From CAZGSV01 sp964528605 (lineage in GTDB: Bacteria; Armatimonadota; Zipacnadia; CAZGSV01): a DNA stretch of 19,880 bases. The stretch is from the NCBI GenBank assembly GCA_964528605.1, contig CAZGSV010000059.1:1-19880 (forward strand). Direction: 5' to 3'. The notes below the pieces were generated by a model. That model was given only the letters and a program-made list of their open reading frames with translations, was not told the DNA's origin and did no database searches. The position numbers were made by a program, and so were the translations under genes. Positions 7,170 through 13,755 of the stretch are shown one piece after another; the first letter of the stretch is position 1; each line of letters starts with the position of its first letter.

Positions 7170-8408
7170 TCAGTCATAAGACTTGAGCAACCGGCTCCAG
7201 AGCGAGCGCAAGAGGTCCGCGAGGCGCCGCGGATAGCTTTCCCAGGGGGCGGGTTCGCGATGGGCGACCTGGGGGGCGCACATCATGAGGCCGACGGCGG
7301 TGGCGTGGATGGGATTGCTGACCTCGTTGACCAGGCCCGTTAGGTTGCGGGGGATGCTGATGCGGGCGCTCAGGCCGTCGAGGACGCGGGAGCAGAGATC
7401 AGGGGCGCCTTCCAGCAAGGAGCCCCCTCCGGAGAGGACGATCCCCCCGCCGACGTAGCGGTATTGAGGGCATTTAGCCAGTTCGCGGCGGACGTAGGTG
7501 AAGACCTCTTCCATGCGGGCCTCGACGACCTCGGCGAGCAGGCGGCGCAGGACGGTTTGGTCGGCGTCCACGCCGACGGCGCGGAAGTGGACGGTCTCTT
7601 CGGGGGCGACCATGTCGGCCAGGGCGCAGCCGTGCTCGAGTTTGAGGCGCTCGGCCTCGCTGAGGGAGGTGCGCAGGCCGGCGGCGACATCGCGGGTGAC
7701 GTTGGCGCCGCCTAGGGGCACGGAGGCGGTGAAGCAGATGCTGCCTTGAGCGAAGAGGGCGATGTCGGTGGTGCCGCCGCCGATGTCTAGGAGCACCACG
7801 CCCAGGTCCATTTCGTCGCGGGAGAGGACGGCGCGGGCGGTGGCGACGGGTTCGAGGACGGTGGCCTCGGTGGCAAGGCCGGCTTGGTCCACGCACTTTT
7901 CCAGGTTCTTGGAGAGGGTGCGCAGGCCGATGACCACATGGGTTTCGACCTCGAGGCGGCGGCCGAACATGCCGACGGGGTTGCTGATGCCGGTCTGCTC
8001 GTCAATGGTGTAGTAGCGGGGAATGGCGTTGATGATCTCATAGTCGGGGGGCAGGTTGATGGTGCGGGCGTTCTCCTCGACGCGCTCGACGTCTTCGGCG
8101 GTGATGAGGCCGTCGGGATGGGAAATGATGATCTGGGCTTTGCTGTTGAGTGAGGAGATGTGGCCGCCGGTGATGCCGACGACGGCGTGGCGAACGCGGA
8201 CTCCGGCCATGTTCTCGGCGGCGCGGACGGCCTGGGTGATGCTGGCGACCGTGCGGTCAATATCCACCACCACGGCCTTGCGCAGGCCTTGGGAGGGAAC
8301 CTTACCGGCGCCGATGATCTCCCAGGAGTCGCCTTCTGTGCTGGGCCTGCCGATGACGGCGGCGATTTTGGTCGTGCCGACGTCAAGCCCGAGTACCGGT
8401 AGTGTCAT
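7170..8408 (-). CDS. ftsA: Cell division protein FtsA
   Basis: A 412-residue actin-like ATPase that tethers FtsZ filaments to the membrane and recruits divisome proteins. The phosphate-1 motif is LGLDVGTTKIAAV (about residues 6-18) and phosphate-2 is LLDIGGGTTDIA (206-217). The adenosine motif VLSGGGSLLEG is near residue 340. The region between about 85 and 165 corresponds to the FtsA-specific 1C subdomain. The last ~24 residues (YPRRLADLLRSLWSRLLK) can form a basic amphipathic helix, the usual membrane-targeting element. The ATG at 8408 overlaps the DUF881 stop as ATGA. Unlike the standard order, ftsZ does not follow; a membrane zinc-ribbon gene starts 12 bp downstream. FtsA implies that FtsZ is encoded elsewhere in the genome. 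Confident on family and role. Confidence 0.95.
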   Translation of the reverse strand: MTLPVLGLDVGTTKIAAVIGRPSTEGDSWEIIGAGKVPSQGLRKAVVVDIDRTVASITQAVRAAENMAGVRVRHAVVGITGGHISSLNSKAQIIISHPDGLITAEDVERVEENARTINLPPDYEIINAIPRYYTIDEQTGISNPVGMFGRRLEVETHVVIGLRTLSKNLEKCVDQAGLATEATVLEPVATARAVLSRDEMDLGVVLLDIGGGTTDIALFAQGSICFTASVPLGGANVTRDVAAGLRTSLSEAERLKLEHGCALADMVAPEETVHFRAVGVDADQTVLRRLLAEVVEARMEEVFTYVRRELAKCPQYRYVGGGIVLSGGGSLLEGAPDLCSRVLDGLSARISIPRNLTGLVNEVSNPIHATAVGLMMCAPQVAHREPAPWESYPRRLADLLRSLWSRLLKSYD

Positions 8409-9127
8409 GGTGATTCCTCACTCGCTCTTCCTGAGGGATTCAGGCTGCTTGCCGGCGCTGCCATTGACAAGGGGGGCAGCGACAGACGCGCCGCCGGGCG
8501 CGAGGTTACCTTGATGCCGAAATTGTGCAAGCGTTCGGCGAGGCCGCCGGTGCGGCGGAGTTCGCGCGCCAACTTGGTGGGGTCGCCGATCACCTCTACG
8601 CGATAGGGCGGGCGGAGGGGCTTGCCGCGAATGAGCAATCGAGGGCCCTCGCACTGGATGCTGCCGAGAAGGGCGACTCGCAGGCCGTTAACGGCTATGG
8701 CCCTGGCGCCGGCGGCGGCCAGGGCATTGGTGAGTTCGAGCACGTCGGCGGCGTGGACCACGCGAGCCGCTTGGTACTCCTCGGTGCCAGCCGGGAGCGG
8801 CTCGCTCAGTTCGATGATGAGGCCTGGGCCAGAGACGGGACCGGGGAGGAGGCGGCCGCTCGCGAGGCCAGCCTGCTCTTGGGCCGCCGTTTCTTCGGCA
8901 GCCTGCAATCGCTGTCGCAGCCGCTGATTCTCTTCTTGGAGACTAGCGGCTCGCAGGCGCAGGGCGCCGAGTTCGCTCTGGGCCGACTGGAGTTGCGCCT
9001 GCATGGCTTGCACCCGGGCAGGAGCGCCGAAGGAGTAGAAGAGCGCCACCACGAGCAGGACCAGGGCGACAACGCCGAGAACGGCGACGCCTAGGCTGGT
9101 CCTCTGGTTGTGGCCGGTGAGGGTCAT
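8405..9127 (-). CDS. DUF881 family membrane-anchored coiled-coil protein
   Basis: A 240-residue protein with a single N-terminal transmembrane helix (about residues 12-31), a coiled coil (about 38-85) and an extracytoplasmic DUF881 domain. The domain shows GPGLIIEL, then an LTNALAAAGARAIAVNG segment, RLLIRGKPLRPPYRVEVIGDP, and a closing LHNFGIKVT. The serine/proline-rich tail is not conserved. The gene sits between ftsQ and ftsA with ATGA overlaps on both sides. This matches the place of ylxW and ylxX in the Bacillus subtilis dcw cluster, which are of the same family. The topology resembles small bitopic divisome proteins such as FtsL and FtsB (one helix followed by a coiled coil), but that similarity is only architectural. 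A role in division is inferred from context. Confidence 0.88.
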   Translation of the reverse strand: MTLTGHNQRTSLGVAVLGVVALVLLVVALFYSFGAPARVQAMQAQLQSAQSELGALRLRAASLQEENQRLRQRLQAAEETAAQEQAGLASGRLLPGPVSGPGLIIELSEPLPAGTEEYQAARVVHAADVLELTNALAAAGARAIAVNGLRVALLGSIQCEGPRLLIRGKPLRPPYRVEVIGDPTKLARELRRTGGLAERLHNFGIKVTSRPAARLSLPPLSMAAPASSLNPSGRASEESP

Positions 9128-9897
9128 GGCGCGGCGGCCCGCTTGCGCAAGAATGGGTTAGCCGGGTCGGCAACGTCAACCACGGCGAGCGGCTCCTCGC
9201 GGCGCGAGGCCAGGACGGTGGCGGCGAGGCGCAGTTTGGTGTCGAGGCGAGTAGGGGCGCCGCAGCGAATCTCGACACCCTCTTGGCTGACGCAGGTGAT
9301 GCCTCCGTACTGGTCCACATCTATGCGCTGGAGGGGCCAAAGGTGGAGGGCGCGGGCGCGGCCGGCCACCTTCAGCGCCTGGAGCAGTCTCTCGTCGCGC
9401 AGGCTGAGGCCAGGGCGGAGCGGCCGCCCGGTGAGCGAGGGGCACCACAGGATCGGATATGAGTCGGCCAAGGGCGCAGGGCCGATTACCGTGCCTTGGA
9501 GGTCCAGCAGCCAGCGCTCGCCGGCGGCCTGGGCTAAGGCCACGGGCTGGCTCTCGGCAATGCGCACCACGAGGGTATGGGGCCAGCGACGCTCAACGGT
9601 GACGCTACTGACCGCGGGGAGGGAGGCCAGGGAGCGGTGAAGGGAGCGCGCGTTCACCGTGAGGAGGGTGCGGCCGGTTAGGGCATGCTGGAGGAGTTCT
9701 CGGGCCTGTGCCTGGCCGGTGAGCGTGGCGCCGCGGACGACGACTTTCCTGACAGTGAAGGGCCTGTAGATAAGGAAGCAGGCAATCGCGGCCGCGAGCA
9801 CGGCGATGACGGTCACCGCGGCGAGGAGGGCGCGAACCCGGCCGGCCCGCCTCAAGGCAGGAGGTCGAGCCCCAAAGTTGCGACGGTTTGCCCGCAT
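9124..9897 (-). CDS. ftsQ: Cell division protein FtsQ/DivIB
   Basis: A 257-residue bitopic divisome protein: a short basic cytoplasmic tail (NRRNFGARPPALRRAGR), a transmembrane helix (about 22-44), then a POTRA domain (about 47-120) beginning FTVRKVVVRG and including LLTVNARSLHRSL, VSSVTVERRWPHTLVVRI and the ESQPVA end typical of the family. The beta domain follows, with LLDLQGTVI and a later KLRLAATVL segment. FtsQ/DivIB links early cytoplasmic and late periplasmic division proteins through the FtsL-FtsB complex. The ATG at 9897 has only a weak AAGG upstream. It is separated from murC by 109 bp that contain an inverted repeat, and overlaps the DUF881 gene by 4 bp. A separate expression control from murC is possible. 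murB, often between murG/murC and ftsQ, is absent. Confidence 0.92.
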   Translation of the reverse strand: MRANRRNFGARPPALRRAGRVRALLAAVTVIAVLAAAIACFLIYRPFTVRKVVVRGATLTGQAQARELLQHALTGRTLLTVNARSLHRSLASLPAVSSVTVERRWPHTLVVRIAESQPVALAQAAGERWLLDLQGTVIGPAPLADSYPILWCPSLTGRPLRPGLSLRDERLLQALKVAGRARALHLWPLQRIDVDQYGGITCVSQEGVEIRCGAPTRLDTKLRLAATVLASRREEPLAVVDVADPANPFLRKRAAAP

Positions 9898-9967
9898 CAG
9901 GCCTTGCTACTTGCAGGTGGCAGATTGCCGACCCCCCGGGCGCCCACCCACCTCAATGGCCGCCGTT

Positions 9968-10002
9968 GCGCAGGGCTAACCGGGCAGGTTAGCGCGCTGC
10001 GC
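9968..10002. repeat. Two-part inverted repeat between murC and ftsQ
   Basis: The inner arms GCTAACC (9975-9981) and GGTTAGC (9987-9993) are perfect complements around a 5-base loop. The outer arms GCGCAG (9968-9973) and CTGCGC (9997-10002) also pair, separated from the inner stem by one base on one side and three on the other. The total is 13 base pairs. It begins 4 bases after the murC stop in the direction of transcription. There is no T-run after it on the minus strand, so it is not a typical intrinsic terminator. It could be a 3' stabilising structure, a weak attenuator or a protein site; the sequence does not decide. Confidence 0.5.
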
Positions 10003-10006
10003 GGGG

Positions 10007-11383
10007 TCACTTGGCGGCGTTACCCGCCAGGAATTCCTCGGCGACAGAGCGCACGTCGCCTGCGCCGACGGTAAGGAGCATGTCGCCGAGGCGCAGGTGT
10101 TGGCGCAGGTATGGCCCTAGAGCGGCCTTGTCGGCGATGTAGTGCACGTTGGCCCCATTTGGGGAGTATCTCTTGACGGCCTCGGTGATGACGGACCCGT
10201 CCACGCCGGGGATGGGCGCTTCACGGGCGGGGTAGATGTCAGTAACGAAGAGTTCGTCGGCGAGTTGGAAGCACAGGCCGAACTCCTGTTGGAGCAAGAC
10301 GGTGCGGCTGAACAGGTGAGGCTGGAAGACGACAACGAGGCGGCACCGCCAGCCTTCGCGGGCCGCGCGCAGCAGGGCGGCGATCTCGGTCGGGTGGTGG
10401 GCGTAGTCGTCCATGACCAGGACGCCGTCCTTCTCGCCGACGATCTCGAAGCGGCGACGAACGCCGGCGAAGGATTCGAGCGTTTCGCGGATGCCTTGCC
10501 ACGGGAGGCCGTATTCGAGGGCCACCCCGATGGCGGAGGAGGCGTTGACGGCGTTGTGGCGCCCGGGAAGGAGCATACCCACGCGGCCGAGCAGCGAGTC
10601 GCCGCGGTAGGCGGTGAACCACCAGCGGCCGTCGCGAGCGCCTTCGATGTCGGCGCGGTAGAGGGCCTGCGGGCTGCTGCCGAAAGTGAGCACGGGTCGA
10701 GCGAGCATTCTGCGCAGGCGTTCGGAATGGGCGCAGTCGGTCGAGAGGAACACCACGCCCTCGGGACCGCCGGAGTCCACGAACTGGCGCAGCGACCAGA
10801 TGAGGTTGTCAACGCTGAGGTGATTGTCGAGGTGGTCGCTGTCTATGTTGGTAACGATAACCGAGTTCGGGTGGAGGCGGAAGAAGGAGTTGTCGGACTC
10901 ACAGGCTTCGTAAACGGCGTAGTTGCCTTTGCCGAGGGCGGCGTTGCCGCCCAGTTGGTCCACCATGCCGCCGACGAGGACGGTGGGGTCGAGGCCGGCG
11001 TTGCGGAACATGAGGGCGACGAGAGCGGTGGTGGTGGTCTTGCCGTGGGTACCGGTCACGGCGACGCTGTCGTACGGTGCGGTGAGCTCCTCGAGCAACT
11101 CGGCGCGGTGCAGGAGAGGCAGGCCGGCATCGTTGGCGGCTTGGATCTCCGGGTTGGATGAAGGGATGGCGGTAGTGTAGACCACGCGCCGAGCGCCTTG
11201 GATGTTGGTGGCGCCGTGGCCGACATGGACGACCGCACCGGCCTCTCTGAGGCGGGCGAGGGTAGCGCTATCACGAAGGTCGGAGCCGGAGACCGGTTCG
11301 CCTTTGGCAAGGAGGATGGCAGCGAGGCCGCTCATCCCCACGCCGCCGATGCCAACGAAATGGGTGGCGCCAGGGTTAGCCAT
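10007..11383 (-). CDS. murC: UDP-N-acetylmuramate--L-alanine ligase MurC
   Basis: A 458-residue cytoplasmic Mur ligase that adds L-alanine to UDP-MurNAc, the first step of stem peptide synthesis. The N-terminal Rossmann motif is HFVGIGGVGMSGLAA (about residues 8-22). The ATP loop is GTHGKTTTT (111-119). The central domain shows EACESDNSFF and NIDSDHLD, and the C-terminal domain shows DDYAHHPTE and FQPHLFSRT, all MurC hallmarks. The ATG at 11383 puts the HFVGIGG motif at the usual distance from the start. The frame is open further upstream, with an ATG at 11419 (12 residues longer) and a TTG at 11437. The ATG at 11419 lies 6 bases after a possible -10 element, so it may be a leaderless start. 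Identity is certain; the start is not. Confidence 0.95.
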   Translation of the reverse strand: MANPGATHFVGIGGVGMSGLAAILLAKGEPVSGSDLRDSATLARLREAGAVVHVGHGATNIQGARRVVYTTAIPSSNPEIQAANDAGLPLLHRAELLEELTAPYDSVAVTGTHGKTTTTALVALMFRNAGLDPTVLVGGMVDQLGGNAALGKGNYAVYEACESDNSFFRLHPNSVIVTNIDSDHLDNHLSVDNLIWSLRQFVDSGGPEGVVFLSTDCAHSERLRRMLARPVLTFGSSPQALYRADIEGARDGRWWFTAYRGDSLLGRVGMLLPGRHNAVNASSAIGVALEYGLPWQGIRETLESFAGVRRRFEIVGEKDGVLVMDDYAHHPTEIAALLRAAREGWRCRLVVVFQPHLFSRTVLLQQEFGLCFQLADELFVTDIYPAREAPIPGVDGSVITEAVKRYSPNGANVHYIADKAALGPYLRQHLRLGDMLLTVGAGDVRSVAEEFLAGNAAK

Positions 11384-11425
11384 GGCACTCAACTCTTGGC
11401 CGTGGACGCTCTTTTGCATCGTGGC

Positions 11426-11454
11426 AGTGTAAGCCAAAAGGGCGGCCGAGGCAA
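11426..11454 (-). promoter_or_regulatory. Possible promoter upstream of murC
   Basis: On the minus strand TTGCCT (11449-11454) is separated by exactly 17 bases from TACACT (11426-11431). Each hexamer matches four of six sigma-70 consensus bases, with the key TA...T of the -10 present. It lies in the ~100-bp gap between murG and murC, one of the few sizeable gaps in the cluster. The start site would fall about 6-7 bases beyond the -10, at the ATG at 11419. Such a match can arise by chance, although it is less likely in GC-rich DNA. Confidence 0.35.
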
Positions 11455-11482
11455 CAGGCTAGGCGAGGCGATCGGGTAGGCT

Positions 11483-12592
11483 TCACGAGCGGCACGCCTC
11501 CGCGGCTGTTTCCAGGATGAGATTGGCGACGCGTTTGGCCGCCTCGCGGGCGCCATCTTGGCGCGTGGGCCGGTCGGCGCCGGGCTCACGGAGAAGGGCT
11601 AGTACGTGCTGGAGGAGAGTGTCGGGCGAGAGGCCGCTGTCCTCGAGCAGCAACGCCTGACCGGACTGGACAAGGGCCTCGGCGTTCTTGTGCTGATGGC
11701 CGCCGGCGGCGAACGGGTAGGGGATGAGAACCGCGGGAACATTGAGCGCGTCGAGTTCGGCGATGGTATTGGCGCCGGTGCGGGTGACGGCGACATCGGC
11801 GGCGGCATAGACCCGAGCCATCTCGCTGCTGTCGAGTCTCTCGACCATGCGGTAGCGCTCTCGCTGGTCTGGTGGGAGGCTGCTCCAGTGGGTTAGCCCC
11901 TGAGCATAGCCCGCGGCGCCGGTGGTGTGACAGATGCGCAGTGCGGCAATCCGCGCGAAGAGGGCAGGCAGCGCGTCCCAGAGGGTCTGGTTGAGGGAGC
12001 GGGCGCCCTGGCTGCCGCCGGTGCAGAAGAGATATGGGGTGCTAGCAGACAGGCCCAGCGAGGCGCGGGCTTCGGGGCGGCTGACGGTGAGAAAGGCTTT
12101 GCGGAGGGGCATGCCGGTGAGGCGAGCACGATGGAGGGACACACGCGTGAGGGTGCAGGTGTGGGCACAGGCTATGGCGCGACTGAAGGGCGCGAGCAGC
12201 CGCGTGGCGAGGGTGGGCTCGATCTCGGGCTCGAAGAGAATGATCGGGACGCGTGCGAGCCAGGCGGCGAGAGCGGGTGGGCCGCTGCCGTAGGCGCCGG
12301 TGGCAAAGAGGACGTCGGGGCGGAGGGAACGGATTAGCCTTCTGGTGGCCGCGCAGGCGCGCATACCCAGGTTGGCCGCCGTGAGGAGGCGCAGGCTGGG
12401 AGCGCGCGGGGGGGCAATCATTGGGAAAAGGTCGAAGGCCCGTCCTTCTTGACGCAGCAGGGGGGGGTCGGTGTCGGGACGGCAGGCGACGAAGTGGATG
12501 TTGGGGTCGCGGCTCTCTGCCTCAAGGGCGTCGGCGATGGCGGAGCCGACCACAAGGTGGCTGCCAGTGCCGGCGATGAGGACGGTGGGCAT
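11483..12592 (-). CDS. murG: MurG-type lipid II synthase (divergent)
   Basis: A 369-residue GT28-family (GT-B fold) glycosyltransferase expected to transfer GlcNAc from UDP-GlcNAc to lipid I at the inner face of the membrane. Supporting motifs are TGAYGSGPPALAA (second glycine-rich loop), TGMPLRKAF, CTGGSQGARSLNQ (third loop), and the donor-site block VTRTGANTIAEL with the conserved glutamate followed by HQHKNAE. Length and position between ftsW and murC fit MurG. The first loop is unusual: the family GGTGGH reads GTGSH here, one residue shorter. The family HEQN segment reads FEPE. These changes lie near the acceptor side. The ATG at 12592 begins 2 bases after the ftsW stop. No second MurG candidate is visible in the window. 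The call rests on C-terminal motifs plus context. Confidence 0.88.
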   Translation of the reverse strand: MPTVLIAGTGSHLVVGSAIADALEAESRDPNIHFVACRPDTDPPLLRQEGRAFDLFPMIAPPRAPSLRLLTAANLGMRACAATRRLIRSLRPDVLFATGAYGSGPPALAAWLARVPIILFEPEIEPTLATRLLAPFSRAIACAHTCTLTRVSLHRARLTGMPLRKAFLTVSRPEARASLGLSASTPYLFCTGGSQGARSLNQTLWDALPALFARIAALRICHTTGAAGYAQGLTHWSSLPPDQRERYRMVERLDSSEMARVYAAADVAVTRTGANTIAELDALNVPAVLIPYPFAAGGHQHKNAEALVQSGQALLLEDSGLSPDTLLQHVLALLREPGADRPTRQDGAREAAKRVANLILETAAEACRS

Positions 12593-12594
12593 GA

Positions 12595-13755
12595 TCAGCG
12601 ATTGTGGGGAAAGGAGGCGCCGTTGCGGGCGCAGTTGATCATCAGGCCGACGGCGGCGAGGGAAGCGGCGAGGGAACTGCTGCCGTAACTAACGAAGGGG
12701 AGAGGCACGCCCATGGGAACCCAGAGGGCGACGGCGATGGCGATGTTGACCAGAGCCTGTAGGGTGAGAGTGAGGGCGAGGCCGGCGATGAGAAGCGAGG
12801 GGAAGGTGCCCCGGAGGCGTTGGGCGATGGCCAGGCAGTTGATGCCGAGCGCAACATAGCAGGCGAGAACGAGCAGGCAGCCGAGGAAGCCCGTTTCCTG
12901 TCCGAGCACGGCAAAGACGAAGTCAGTGTGGCTGTAAGGGAGGGCGCCGAACTTGGCGCTGGAGGCACCCAGGCCCCAGCCCACCACGCCGCCGGCGCCA
13001 AGGGCGCGCACCGACTGGATTGACTGATAGCCGACGCCCTGGGCGTGGGCGGCGAGCCCGCCGCTGCCGGTGAAGGCGGCAAGCCGCTGCCACTTGTCGC
13101 CGGGGTCGAGTTGCAGACCGAGAAGGAAGAGGACGGCGGCGCCGAGAATGAGGACACCGATCAGACGAAGGGGCTCACCGGCCAGGTAGAGCATTACCAG
13201 GATAGCGAGGCCCATGACAGCGGCGGTGGCAAAGTTGGGCTCGAGAAGGACGAGCAGCGGCGCTATGCAGGCTACGAGTACGGGCCCCCATACCGATGTG
13301 GGCCTGCCCCGCTGTCTGGCTTGCACGCGATTGCTGAGCGTGGCTGCCAGGAAGAGGACGAGCCCGACCTTGGCGAACTCGGAGGGCTGGAACTGTTGGC
13401 CGAGGATGGAGATCCAGCGGGCGTGGTAGCCGACGCGGTGGCCGACGCCGGGGATGAATACAGCCGCTAGGGCAAGGAAGCACAAGGCGAAGATCGAGTG
13501 CGCGTATCTGCGCAGCCAGGGGAGAGGGCGGAGCGCCGCCAGGGCCAAGAGCGCCGCGCCCAGGCACAGGCCGACGAGGTGCTTGCCGAGAGGCCGCAGG
13601 GCGTCCAGACCCCGACCGGCGAGGCCGGCGGCGAACGAGGTGCTGAAGGCCATGAGGAGGCCCACCGCCACCAGGGTCATCACGGGCAGCACGACGGCGT
13701 ACTCGTTTCTGTGCTGGGCGGCTGGGCTAAGGCCATTAGTGCGAATGACGGTCAT
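12595..13755 (-). CDS. ftsW: Septal peptidoglycan polymerase FtsW (SEDS family)
   Basis: A 386-residue SEDS protein with about ten transmembrane segments. SEDS glycosyltransferases polymerise lipid II, FtsW acting with its cognate class B PBP, here the FtsI homologue at the other end of the cluster. Visible motifs are ARWISILGQQFQPSEFAK (about 112-129), GYQSIQSVRALGAGG (242-256), GWGLGASSAKFGALPYSHTDF (259-279) with the conserved aspartate D278 in the large extracytoplasmic loop, and PFVSYGSSSL (353-362). Small departures from the family norm are EPNFAT in place of QPDLGT and GQETG in place of GEELG. The ATG overlaps the murD stop as ATGA, and murG begins 2 bases downstream. FtsW rather than RodA is preferred from the dcw context. 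Confidence 0.94.
   Translation of the reverse strand: MTVIRTNGLSPAAQHRNEYAVVLPVMTLVAVGLLMAFSTSFAAGLAGRGLDALRPLGKHLVGLCLGAALLALAALRPLPWLRRYAHSIFALCFLALAAVFIPGVGHRVGYHARWISILGQQFQPSEFAKVGLVLFLAATLSNRVQARQRGRPTSVWGPVLVACIAPLLVLLEPNFATAAVMGLAILVMLYLAGEPLRLIGVLILGAAVLFLLGLQLDPGDKWQRLAAFTGSGGLAAHAQGVGYQSIQSVRALGAGGVVGWGLGASSAKFGALPYSHTDFVFAVLGQETGFLGCLLVLACYVALGINCLAIAQRLRGTFPSLLIAGLALTLTLQALVNIAIAVALWVPMGVPLPFVSYGSSSLAASLAAVGLMINCARNGASFPHNR

Noticed and set aside
10142..11161. Open frame of 339 codons on the plus strand opposite murC
   Set aside because: Glycine/valine/glutamate-rich shadow translation; murC motifs are unambiguous on the other strand.
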